Assembly: GCF_004366355.1 (NCBI RefSeq)
Contig: NZ_SODV01000001.1
Coordinates: 372,001-436,000 of the forward strand
Direction of reading: 5' to 3'
Length of the DNA stretch: 64,000 nt
Origin: Dinghuibacter silviterrae
Lineage (GTDB): Bacteria; Bacteroidota; Bacteroidia; Chitinophagales; Chitinophagaceae
Shown: positions 24,169-32,352 of the stretch, piece after piece
Layout of the letters: the number at the start of each line of letters is the position of its first letter
How positions within the stretch are numbered: position 1 is the stretch's first letter
Notes under the pieces: generated by a model
The model's input: only the letters and a program-made list of their open reading frames with translations
Databases searched by the model: none
Told to the model about the DNA's origin: nothing
Translations under genes and position numbers: made by a program

Positions 24169-25497
24169 TTAGCGGGCGTTTGGCCGCAACCACGGCTCGG
24201 GATCCAGCGAATTCAAATCCCTCAATAGGCTGAAGTCGATCTGACCGTTTCCGGAATCATCGGCGGCCACCGCCCCGATCACCTGGCCCGTATGAACCTG
24301 GTCTCCCTTTCCCACCGATACGGAGGACAGGTTGGAATAGGAAGTGAAGTAGTTCCCGTGTTTGATGATGACCACCGTATGCCCCGCCACGTCGGGAACG
24401 GAAGATACCACCCCGTCAAACACGGCTTTTACCGGCGTCCCCACCTCCGCACCGATGGTCAGGCTCGGATTAAAATAATCCAGCTTGGTGCCTTCGATGA
24501 TGTTTTTGCCATAATGCGCGACGACGTATCCTTTCGAGACAGGCCACGGTAACCTCCCGTGGTTCGTAACAAAACTGGAGGCCAGTTTTATCTCCGCGTC
24601 ATTACCCAGCAATACGCTCGTATGGACGCTTTTGGGTTTCTCCACCGTGGGCGCGTCAGACGGAATGGCACTGGACCTGTTTGCCGGAGCGGCCGGCGTC
24701 CTGGCGGCGGCGGCCGCACTCGCGGCGGCACGATCCCTGGCGTCCTTGGCCGCCGCTTCCCTCTGGGCAACTTCTATTTCGTGCCGGACGGCTGTCTTGA
24801 TTGCCAGTTGCAATTGGTTGTATTCCCTTTGCTTCCTGCTGATCGTTTTTGACAATTCCTTTTCCTTCGACTTCAGACCGGCCACGACCTCGTCCTTTTC
24901 CCGTTTTTCCTCTTCGAGTTTTGCCCGGGCCTTGCTGTCGTTTGTCAAGACCTCCCCCTTGGCCACCTTGGCGTTGGCGAAGTCCCGGGCCTTGTGGGTA
25001 ATCAACCCTTCGGTTTTCAGGATCTCCGTGACCTGTTGTTCCCGGTTTTGCCGGTACGACTTCAGGTATTCCACCCTGCGAACGGCGTCGTTAAAACTGG
25101 TGGCGGAGAAAATAAAGTTGAGAAAGTCATAGCTGCTCCGGTTCTTGTACGCATAAATAAGACTCTTTGCGTAATTGGCCTTCAGCGTATCCAGGTCTCC
25201 CCGGAGCCGGTAGATCTCCCGGTTAATAAAGAAAAGGCTGTCGTCGACCGCGCGGATCTGTGCGTTGATGTTTTCGATTTCGCGGTTGCGCAGGCGGATT
25301 TTTTGCTGGACCAGGTTAAGCTGGCCCAGGCTTTCCTTCTTGTTTTTCTTGATTTCGTTGTACGTATTGTTCACCTCTTCCAGCTCCCTGAGCATATCCT
25401 GGCGCTGCTTTTCAAGTTCGGTCCTGGACTGCTGGGCCGCGACGGGCATGCACCGCCAGACACACAACAGGAGTAGGACAAAGGGTAATACGCGCAT
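24169..25497 (-). CDS. EnvC-like murein hydrolase activator (degenerate M23 domain)
   Basis: A 442-aa periplasmic protein: signal peptide (about 1-22), long coiled coil (about 22-260, with RTELEKQRQDMLRELEEV at the start), an Ala/Pro-rich linker, and a C-terminal LytM/M23 domain (about 325-442). The catalytic zinc ligands are missing: the usual HxGxD region reads TKLDYFNPSL, the HGNxxxxxYxHL region reads HGNYFTSYSNLS, and the HxH region reads IDFSL. It is therefore probably an amidase activator in cell division rather than a peptidase. Confidence 0.85.
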   Translation of the reverse strand: MRVLPFVLLLLCVWRCMPVAAQQSRTELEKQRQDMLRELEEVNNTYNEIKKNKKESLGQLNLVQQKIRLRNREIENINAQIRAVDDSLFFINREIYRLRGDLDTLKANYAKSLIYAYKNRSSYDFLNFIFSATSFNDAVRRVEYLKSYRQNREQQVTEILKTEGLITHKARDFANAKVAKGEVLTNDSKARAKLEEEKREKDEVVAGLKSKEKELSKTISRKQREYNQLQLAIKTAVRHEIEVAQREAAAKDARDRAAASAAAAARTPAAPANRSSAIPSDAPTVEKPKSVHTSVLLGNDAEIKLASSFVTNHGRLPWPVSKGYVVAHYGKNIIEGTKLDYFNPSLTIGAEVGTPVKAVFDGVVSSVPDVAGHTVVIIKHGNYFTSYSNLSSVSVGKGDQVHTGQVIGAVAADDSGNGQIDFSLLRDLNSLDPEPWLRPNAR

Positions 25498-25549
25498 GTG
25501 GCAATTTAACTAAAAAAAACGGTATACGGGCGCCGTTTATTGCCCCGCC

Positions 25550-26377
25550 TCACTTTATCCGCCTATACTTTTTCGGCACGTTAAAGGGATACGTCAACGG
25601 CAGGTTGAATTCAAATTGCTTGAAGTTGAGCTCGATATCCACCCTGGACTTCTCCGAAAGGTTGATGCTCCTCGTTGTAGGGAAAAGGATCCCTCCCTGC
25701 GACACATAATCGTCATACGTCAGGTCCGCCGTACGGTTACGCGTAGGGTCTACGTCGTCCAGCTTGGAATGCATGATCCGGTAATCCCCGTTGGCCAGCG
25801 TCACCAGGTTTTTATACTGATCCCCCGCACTCAGCAGGTAGATGGACGCCGCGCCCTGCCGGTAGGACGTGATGCGCGTGCTGTCAAAAAATACCAGGTT
25901 ACCGACGATGAGGTCCTGGAGCTTGGGCAGGTCGAGCGGAAGTTCGGCCACGTCCTGGAGATAGGACAGCGGCCGCACCGTATAAGTATTGGCCAGCTTG
26001 TCATAATAGCGCAGCGTATCCTTCGTGATCAGCACCCGGAAACCGCCGATCCCCAGCGGGCCCGAGATGTCGATCCAGATGATGCTGTCTTTCTTCATGT
26101 GGATGAATGCCGTAAAATCAGGCTGGTGGCCCTGCTCATTGCTATAATCCACCCGGACCTTTGCCGAGAAGGTGGTATAGTCGATATGGTGGCCAAACAT
26201 CCCCGTAAGGACGCTGTACAAATGCGCCAGGGAATCCGGCGCCTGGTCTTTGTGAACGATCACCAGCGCCGTTGTATCTTTTTTATTGATGACCTGCTGT
26301 ATCTTTTTGGTGGACCGGCAACCGGCCCAAAAGCTGGCGCCAAGAACCAACGCCGCCAAAACCGCAACATAACGCAT
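25550..26377 (-). CDS. DUF4292 family lipoprotein
   Basis: A 275-aa protein with a lipobox (LGASFWAGC, Cys about 19) followed by a LolA/LolB-like half-barrel (FSAKVRVDYSNEQGHQPDF, DSIIWIDISGPLGIGGFRVLIT). DUF4292 members are common Bacteroidota lipoproteins thought to act in the periplasm or outer membrane, function unsettled. It lies 52 nt upstream of the EnvC-like gene and 10 nt downstream of dut, all on the minus strand. Confidence 0.85.
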   Translation of the reverse strand: MRYVAVLAALVLGASFWAGCRSTKKIQQVINKKDTTALVIVHKDQAPDSLAHLYSVLTGMFGHHIDYTTFSAKVRVDYSNEQGHQPDFTAFIHMKKDSIIWIDISGPLGIGGFRVLITKDTLRYYDKLANTYTVRPLSYLQDVAELPLDLPKLQDLIVGNLVFFDSTRITSYRQGAASIYLLSAGDQYKNLVTLANGDYRIMHSKLDDVDPTRNRTADLTYDDYVSQGGILFPTTRSINLSEKSRVDIELNFKQFEFNLPLTYPFNVPKKYRRIK

Positions 26378-26387
26378 TTAATATAAT

Positions 26388-26831
26388 TTATTGATGCCCC
26401 GTATGCCCGAACCCGCCGGCCCCTCTTTCGGTGGTGCCGATCTCCGCAACCTCGACCAAGGTCACTTGTTCAACCTGCTGGATGACCATCTGGGCCACGC
26501 GGTCACCCGGGTTGATCACCTGGGGTTCTTTGGACAGGTTGATGAGGATGATCTTGATTTCGCCCCTATAGTCCGCGTCGATGGTACCCGGGGTATTCAG
26601 ACAGGTCAGCCCCTGTTTGATCGCCAGACCGCTCCGGGGTCTTACCTGGGCTTCGTATCCCTCCGGCAACTCGATAAAAAGACCGGTAGGAACAAATGCC
26701 CTTTCCAGGGAGCCCAGGGTAAAAGGCTCAGGAAGATCCGCCCGAAGGTCCATCCCAGAGGACCCGCTCGTTGCGTAAGCCGGCAGGGGATTGGCCGACT
26801 TGTTGATGATCTTGATGTGTACGTTTGGCAT
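26388..26831 (-). CDS. dut: dUTP diphosphatase
   Basis: Trimeric dUTPase of 147 aa that hydrolyses dUTP to dUMP. All five motifs are visible: SGMDLRADL (motif 1), PRSGLA (2), [13 protein letters not shown] (3, catalytic Asp), GDRVAQMV (4) and the C-terminal P-loop-like [10 protein letters not shown] (5). A -7 element lies 5 nt upstream of the start, and the structured repeat lies between it and ispF. Confidence 0.96.
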   Translation of the reverse strand: MPNVHIKIINKSANPLPAYATSGSSGMDLRADLPEPFTLGSLERAFVPTGLFIELPEGYEAQVRPRSGLAIKQGLTCLNTPGTIDADYRGEIKIILINLSKEPQVINPGDRVAQMVIQQVEQVTLVEVAEIGTTERGAGGFGHTGHQ

Positions 26832-26836
26832 GGGTG

Positions 26837-26844
26837 CAAATGTA
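26837..26844 (-). promoter_or_regulatory. -7 element (TACATTTG) 5 nt before the dut start codon
   Basis: An exact TAnnTTTG on the minus strand; only CACCC separates it from the ATG. Transcription normally begins 5-8 nt downstream of this element, so a dut mRNA from this promoter would be leaderless or nearly so. No TTTG is seen at the expected upstream distance. Confidence 0.45.
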
Positions 26845-26852
26845 GGATATTT

Positions 26853-26941
26853 GTGTTGGCGCAGCGACCTAAGCGGGCAATTTAGACCGCTGCGCCAACA
26901 CCGCTAATGATGGCCCTTCGGGCAGGGCGCCCGTGGCGCCC
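26853..26941. repeat. Structured repeat, copy 1 (between dut and ispF)
   Basis: A 14-bp perfect stem (26853-26866 with 26888-26901) closes a loop with the conserved core CTAAGCGGGCAATTTAG (26869-26885), in which CTAA/TTAG can pair. A conserved 3' half follows, with GCCC-TTC-GGGC and GGGCGCC-CGT-GGCGCCC (26924-26940) hairpins. A second copy is at 36277-36365. Copy 1 fills the whole gap between the dut promoter and the ispF stop codon; the last hairpin directly follows ispF and may end its transcript. Confidence 0.8.
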
Positions 26942-27424
26942 TTAGTTTACCCGCTCCAGCAATACCACGGCGTGTGCCACCAGCCCCTCCTCCCTACCCA
27001 CGAACCCCATTTTTTCGGTGGTCGTGGCTTTTACCGAAACATCGCCCGTGGTGAGCCCGAGGATACGGGCGATGACCTCCTGCATTTGGGGGACATAGGG
27101 CTTTATTTTGGGCTTCTCCAGGCAAAGGGTGCTGTCCACATTGACGACGCGGTACCCCGCCCGCCCGATCAGCTCCACGCTCCTGGCCAGCAGGATCTTT
27201 GAATCGATCCCCTTGAACTCCGCCGACGTATCCGGGAAATGGGTGCCGATGTCCCCCAAAGCCGCGGCGCCCAACAAGGCATCGCAAATGGCATGCAGCA
27301 ATACATCCGCGTCGCTGTGCCCCAGCGCCCCTTTGTCCGCGGGCACGAGCACGCCCCCCAACCACAGGTCCCTCCCCACCACCAATTGGTGGAAGTCAAT
27401 GCCATACCCAATCCTGAACGACAT
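26942..27424 (-). CDS. ispF: 2-C-methyl-D-erythritol 2,4-cyclodiphosphate synthase
   Basis: MEP isoprenoid pathway enzyme of 160 aa. The zinc and substrate motifs are GYGIDFHQL (Asp and His ligands, about 6-14), [20 protein letters not shown] (about 34-53), DIGTHFPDT and the C-terminal [17 protein letters not shown] start it at ATG 27424 ([10 protein letters not shown]), the family start; an ATG at 27442 adds six non-conserved residues overlapping the poly-A of the upstream terminator. Confidence 0.96.
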   Translation of the reverse strand: MSFRIGYGIDFHQLVVGRDLWLGGVLVPADKGALGHSDADVLLHAICDALLGAAALGDIGTHFPDTSAEFKGIDSKILLARSVELIGRAGYRVVNVDSTLCLEKPKIKPYVPQMQEVIARILGLTTGDVSVKATTTEKMGFVGREEGLVAHAVVLLERVN

Positions 27425-27450
27425 ACAGAAAGTTTTGTGCAATGTTAGGA

Positions 27451-27480
27451 AAAAAAAAGCCGCCCTCGGGGGCGGCTTTT
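27451..27480 (-). terminator. Intrinsic terminator after porV
   Basis: Perfect 7-bp stem GCCGCCC/GGGCGGC (27459-27465 and 27470-27476) with a TCGG loop. A run of eight As on the plus strand (27451-27458) gives a U8 tract on the minus strand. It lies 20 nt after the porV stop codon and just upstream of ispF, separating the two units. The TTTT on the other side makes it partly bidirectional. Confidence 0.85.
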
Positions 27481-27499
27481 CCTATCGTTTTCAAGAGAA

Positions 27500-28669
27500 T
27501 TAGTTGCTGGAGGAGCTGCTTTCCGAATGCCCAAGGTCAAACAACACCCCAAACCGGAGGGTATTGCTCAACGGGTTCCGGGTCGTACCGCTGCCCGAAG
27601 GCACCAGGTAGGAGAAGTTCAACCCAAAAGCCTGGTACTTCAGGCCTATGCCCAAGGAGAAATATTGAAGATCGCCCTGGGATTTGTCTTCGTAGTAATA
27701 CCCCGCGCGAAGCGCAAACTGGCTGTTGTACCAGTATTCGGCGCCCCCCGAAATCTGCAGAAGCTTGAGCTCGTTCGAGAAGCCACCCGCGTCCCCGAAG
27801 GAGCTGAACCAGCTGGAGACGATGTTCTTGCTCCGGTACTGGATCAGGGTGCTGTCCGTGAAGTCGGAAGGGGGTGTGGGCACCAGGAGCTTGTTTATAT
27901 CCACGTCGAAGGTGATCTTGTTGTATTCGTCGAAGACCTTGGTATAGGCAGCACCGATACCCAGGTTGGCGGGGATATAGTCCTTGGCCTGGGCGTCGTT
28001 GGTGTAGGATATCTTATTACCCAGGTTCGTGATGGCGGCGGCAAAAGACCACCCGCCCTCGTTTTCCTTTACCCCGTTGTAGTACCAGGTGATGTCACCC
28101 GCCACGGAAGTACCCGCCTTGTACTGAACACCGGAATTGTTCGGGTCACCCGTTGCCAGCTTCGAATTGATGTACCTCAGCGCGATGCCCAGGCTCATTT
28201 TATCCGACAGCTTGCGTGCATAACCCAGGTCCCAGGCAAATTCCCGGGGATTTTGAGAGGTCTGGGGGTTGCCGTAGGCATCTGTGAACTCGATATTGCC
28301 CAGGTTAAAGTAACGGATAGAAGACGTCAGCGCCTGGTTGTCGTCCAGCTTGTAATAGCCGGCGGCGGACAAAAGGTATACGTCGGTCACCCCGATGTCC
28401 TTGAGCCAGGGAGAGTAGGTCAGTCCAAGTCCCCCCTTTTTATCCATAAAGGGAATCTTCGACTGGTTCGTAAAGATGCTGTTCACGTCAGGGGCGATCG
28501 CCAGGTTGGCGTCCCCCATCCCGCCCGAACGGGCGTCTGCGGAAATGCGAAGCATTGGAACTGCCGTAGTGACGATGGGCAACCCACCGTTTTGGGCAAA
28601 AACACCACTAACAGTACAAGCAGATATCAGCGAGGCGGCAATTAGTTTCAGGTTGATTCGTTGGTTCAT
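27500..28669 (-). CDS. porV: Type IX secretion outer-membrane protein PorV (LptO)
   Basis: FadL-like outer-membrane barrel that carries T9SS cargo from the translocon to the attachment complex with PorU. The protein has 389 aa from ATG 28669 (MNQRINLKLIAASLISAC), a signal peptide ending SGVFAQ, then the conserved AVPMLRISADARSGGMGDANLAIAPD region (in two blocks, about 33-58) and a string of amphipathic strands. An ATG at 28678 would add three residues. porU is immediately upstream on the same strand. Confidence 0.93.
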   Translation of the reverse strand: MNQRINLKLIAASLISACTVSGVFAQNGGLPIVTTAVPMLRISADARSGGMGDANLAIAPDVNSIFTNQSKIPFMDKKGGLGLTYSPWLKDIGVTDVYLLSAAGYYKLDDNQALTSSIRYFNLGNIEFTDAYGNPQTSQNPREFAWDLGYARKLSDKMSLGIALRYINSKLATGDPNNSGVQYKAGTSVAGDITWYYNGVKENEGGWSFAAAITNLGNKISYTNDAQAKDYIPANLGIGAAYTKVFDEYNKITFDVDINKLLVPTPPSDFTDSTLIQYRSKNIVSSWFSSFGDAGGFSNELKLLQISGGAEYWYNSQFALRAGYYYEDKSQGDLQYFSLGIGLKYQAFGLNFSYLVPSGSGTTRNPLSNTLRFGVLFDLGHSESSSSSN

Positions 28670-28752
28670 CAAGTACATGGATTTTTAAAAGCGAGGTATT
28701 AAATTTTTTTTCATATCTTCTGGCATTGAGGGAAGCATATATAATTTTAATT

Positions 28753-31700
28753 TTACAAAAGTACCATCTTATTCATAGCACTCGCCGTCTGGCCACTGGG
28801 CGTCCGCACCTGGAGTTCGAACAAATATACTCCTTTACCGAGTTTATTACCAAAATCATCGCGGCCGTCCCACTCCAGGTCAGAAGAACGGTCTCCGGTT
28901 GATATTATTGTTTTCCTGATCGTTTTTATTATTTTCCCAGTGACCGTTAGCACCCGGACCATGACCTCCAGGGACTCTCCCGGGTGGTTGTGTTCGAACC
29001 AGAACTGGGTATGGGTGGTAAACGGATTGGGATAGTTCAGAACATGGGAAAGCACCAATTTGGTGTCTCCTTCAACCACAAATGTAAGGGTAACCTCCGA
29101 AGAGTTATCGGCTACGTCCCAGGCCCGGATGAGCAGGGTATGAAGACCCGGTGTCAAGGTCGGCAAAGGGAATTGAACCGTACCGCTCTGGTAGCTGTTC
29201 GTCGCGGCCTCATAAAACCGGTTCAGTATGTACGGGTTTGCGGTATTTCCGTCCAGGACCGCGGTCAGGTCGTGCCCGACACCCGTACCCGTCGTGTTGA
29301 TCCCAAGAGAATCAAAGAGGTTGAGCAACAACACCGGATTCTGGTTGGTGATCGACCCGTTGACAAACCGATTGTCGTTCAGATACGCCTTGATCACCGG
29401 ACCCGTGCTACTCAAGGCGACCCCGGACCCGGTCCCGCCGACCAGAATCGAATCCGATCCACACACATCCGTGGCCCCATTGTCCGCATAGTAGAGGATC
29501 TTTCCAAAACCTAAAGTATAGTCGATGTCTTTGGGTACCACAAAAGTAATCTGGAACTTCCCCCCGGTCACCGTCGCCTTCCCTTTATACAGGATGCTGT
29601 TCCACTGGGTAAAAGTAGTAACGAGACTCCCCGCATTGTTCCCTCGTGTTTTTGTCGCCACCGGTTTGTCATAGACCGTCACATACGCCGTCCCGCTGAA
29701 GATGGACGGCAGCTGACCGGTAAGGGTATATTTATTTAACGCCTTTAGCGTATCCTGTCGCACGGCACGCCCGTTCGCCTGAAGACCCGCCGGAAACACC
29801 TTCGGAAAAGCCAGCGTCAGCGCCGGATCGCCGATCAACGTAAACTTTCGGTTGTTCACGACGTCCGCGTACGTTTGATACGTATTGTTTTTCCCGGTTC
29901 TGACCGCGTTACCCAGGCTGGGTATACGCACCTGTGTCTGTAAGGCCGCCTGCATGTAATTGGTGTTCATGATCAGGTTCGAAAAGGCAAACACGTCCCG
30001 GGTCGTCGTCATCAAGGCGATGGCGCCCGTAAGCGGTTGCAACACCACCCTTTCTCCCAGCGATTGTATCTGCGGATCGTCATACGGTGCGAAATTACAC
30101 GTCGCCGTAATCAGCAGCGGCAGGTGCGCGGCGTTGGACCAGGCCGCCACTGTCGACGCATCCAGGACGTCCTCATTGGATAATCGTGTGTCCCCGCCGT
30201 GGCCGTTGTAATTCATGAACAACGTACCCTCGTACATTTCCTCGTTGATCGCCTCCACCACTTCCGGGTAACGACCGCCACCCGAGGTCGCCTGTTCGGG
30301 ATAGGCGTCCAGGTAGATCTTGTCCAGATGATCCTGGGGCGCCGCCTGTGCTGCCGTGGCCGAAATGCTTTCCGCATCCTGTAAGTGAAGGTTCTGGTCT
30401 CCGTCGTCCGCCACAAACGTCGCTTCCGTCCGCCATGGGCCCAGCGTCTGGCCGGTCTTGTAGGCCATCACCTTGTCCGTGAAGTGCTGCGCATCCGCGA
30501 GGGTGGCCGCGGGCACGCGCCCTATTCCGATGTCCAGCAGGTCGACCTGTGTAGGATCGTTGATGTTGTCTCCGTCCTTCAGGAAACCAAAGAAGTCATC
30601 GGACGTGTAGGTATTGAGCGGGTCCAGGCTGTTTACGCTTTCGTAGCAAGGCACCAGGTTGTCGTTCCCCGGTATCCGGTGTTTATAGTCATACGATCCG
30701 TCTCCGAACAACAACAGGTACCTCGGTTGTTTGGTCGTGTCTCCCCCGGCCCGGTCGTAATACATCTTTACGAAGTCCCGGATCGCCGTTGGATCCGGAG
30801 ACCCGGAGGCAAATTCATTAAAAACCTGCGGGGTGGTCACCACCTGTACCCGGAGGCTGTCGTGCGCCTGGTGAAACGCCGCCAGCCTTTGCGCCTGTGC
30901 CAGGAGCGACGGATGTGTCACGATCAGCAGGTCTTCTACCCCGCTGCCATGGAGGTCCTGGTTCGCTACCGCGCCCAACGCCTGCGGTACAAAAGCGCCC
31001 TGGGGCGAAAAGGCCATGTATTCCCTCAACCGCGTGGCATCGTCCGCAAAAGCCAATTGTCCGCCCGACAACGACGTCTGCATCCGCAAGGGTATTTGCG
31101 CATTGGTCACGTCCCACACCTCGTCCCCCTGTGCCGCGCCGGTAATGGTAAAACCCGCTTCCTGCCGGGGTCCTACGCTGTTCCAGTCCCGGAACCCGAA
31201 CTGTCCCGCCCCGTTGAAATCGAGGCGCCGCTGCAAGATCAATTCCCACCAGCCCAGCCAGGCTTCGGCGTCGAGGGCAGGGGAGGAAAAATCAAAACGG
31301 AGGTGCAGGCTGTCGGGGTTCTCCGGCACCGGACCGGTCAGGGTCGATTCATAGGCAAAAATATCGTAAGCGCCATTGGACGTAGCCTGGATCGTATGCG
31401 TCTGGATGATCGAATCGTTTACCCTGACGGTAACCACACCCGGGCTTCCGATGCTCCGCGACAAAAAGTCCGTCGTAAGGCTGGCACTCGCGCCCGCTAC
31501 AAAACCGGGCTCCAGGGCGTCAAAGTTCAGCTCCGTGCTGTTCCCCGGCATATCCGCCATTTGTTCCCCATACCAGGCCTTCCCGCTCGACAGGAGGTTC
31601 AGGCTATCCAGTTCGTGAAAGTTGTGGTCTTCGTACGTCGTCACCTGCACGGTGGGTACACCTTGAACACCCTGGGCCCCCACCCTCGCCCCTGCACCGG

Positions 31701-32181
31701 GCAAGGTCACGCTCAGGAAATAATACGCCGTGTCCGAAAAAAGGTTTTTGATGTGGTGAAATGTCCGGTTCACCGAATCCGCCGTCCAACTATGAGGACC
31801 CGGTGCGTAGAAGAGAAGGTACGCTCCCGGCCCAAACACCCCTGTTCCGCCGTCCGCCACCTCGATCGACACTTCCTGGAGGTCATCCACCCGGGACGCT
31901 TTGTTGTCTTCCGGAACCATGGCCCCCCCATTGCCAAAAAGCCGGAAGGCCGATGACGGTAAAGACTGAGCGCCCACGCCCAGCTTTTGTAATACCGACG
32001 CGTCTATCCGGTAAATCCCCGGTGTCGTGACCCCCAATTTGTACCAGTTCCCGCTGGATAAAATAGAATGCGCCCGGTATATCCGCTGGCCGGAGGCCTT
32101 TGATACCCCCAACAAAGCCATCGATATCCCCCACCCAAAAGCAGTCAGTCGAGCCCATCGGCCCCATTTTGTCCAGCGCAT
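28753..32181 (-). CDS. porU: Type IX secretion sortase PorU
   Basis: C25 (gingipain-like) cysteine-protease-fold sortase that removes C-terminal T9SS signals and attaches cargo to the cell surface. The protein has 1142 aa: signal peptide (FGWGISMALLGVSKASGQ), N-terminal beta domains, C25 catalytic domain with His in NYNGHGGDTRL (about residue 658) and Cys in ITATCNFAPYD (about 694), and C-terminal beta-sandwich domains with a FlgD-like VLNYPNPF region and a CTD-like end (GKGVYLFELQV). porU, porV and gldJ are neighbours, as in other gliding Bacteroidota. Confidence 0.95.
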   Translation of the reverse strand: MRWTKWGRWARLTAFGWGISMALLGVSKASGQRIYRAHSILSSGNWYKLGVTTPGIYRIDASVLQKLGVGAQSLPSSAFRLFGNGGAMVPEDNKASRVDDLQEVSIEVADGGTGVFGPGAYLLFYAPGPHSWTADSVNRTFHHIKNLFSDTAYYFLSVTLPGAGARVGAQGVQGVPTVQVTTYEDHNFHELDSLNLLSSGKAWYGEQMADMPGNSTELNFDALEPGFVAGASASLTTDFLSRSIGSPGVVTVRVNDSIIQTHTIQATSNGAYDIFAYESTLTGPVPENPDSLHLRFDFSSPALDAEAWLGWWELILQRRLDFNGAGQFGFRDWNSVGPRQEAGFTITGAAQGDEVWDVTNAQIPLRMQTSLSGGQLAFADDATRLREYMAFSPQGAFVPQALGAVANQDLHGSGVEDLLIVTHPSLLAQAQRLAAFHQAHDSLRVQVVTTPQVFNEFASGSPDPTAIRDFVKMYYDRAGGDTTKQPRYLLLFGDGSYDYKHRIPGNDNLVPCYESVNSLDPLNTYTSDDFFGFLKDGDNINDPTQVDLLDIGIGRVPAATLADAQHFTDKVMAYKTGQTLGPWRTEATFVADDGDQNLHLQDAESISATAAQAAPQDHLDKIYLDAYPEQATSGGGRYPEVVEAINEEMYEGTLFMNYNGHGGDTRLSNEDVLDASTVAAWSNAAHLPLLITATCNFAPYDDPQIQSLGERVVLQPLTGAIALMTTTRDVFAFSNLIMNTNYMQAALQTQVRIPSLGNAVRTGKNNTYQTYADVVNNRKFTLIGDPALTLAFPKVFPAGLQANGRAVRQDTLKALNKYTLTGQLPSIFSGTAYVTVYDKPVATKTRGNNAGSLVTTFTQWNSILYKGKATVTGGKFQITFVVPKDIDYTLGFGKILYYADNGATDVCGSDSILVGGTGSGVALSSTGPVIKAYLNDNRFVNGSITNQNPVLLLNLFDSLGINTTGTGVGHDLTAVLDGNTANPYILNRFYEAATNSYQSGTVQFPLPTLTPGLHTLLIRAWDVADNSSEVTLTFVVEGDTKLVLSHVLNYPNPFTTHTQFWFEHNHPGESLEVMVRVLTVTGKIIKTIRKTIISTGDRSSDLEWDGRDDFGNKLGKGVYLFELQVRTPSGQTASAMNKMVLL

Positions 32182-32352
32182 GACAACAAAAATCCGTCTA
32201 AAGCGTTATTTACGGAAAGATTTATAACGAATACGGTTTATTTGAACTATATTCGCGGGTGTACCCGTTTTAGATAAATCCTAAAATTGGGTTAAATCCA
32301 GTACAATATTGTTGAAAAACCTTCGTTAAATCCAATGCTAAATCCTAGCGAC

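Noticed and set aside
30385-31956. 523-codon ORF antisense to porU
   Set aside because: No domain, no signal peptide, Arg/Pro/His-rich; porU on the other strand is unambiguous.
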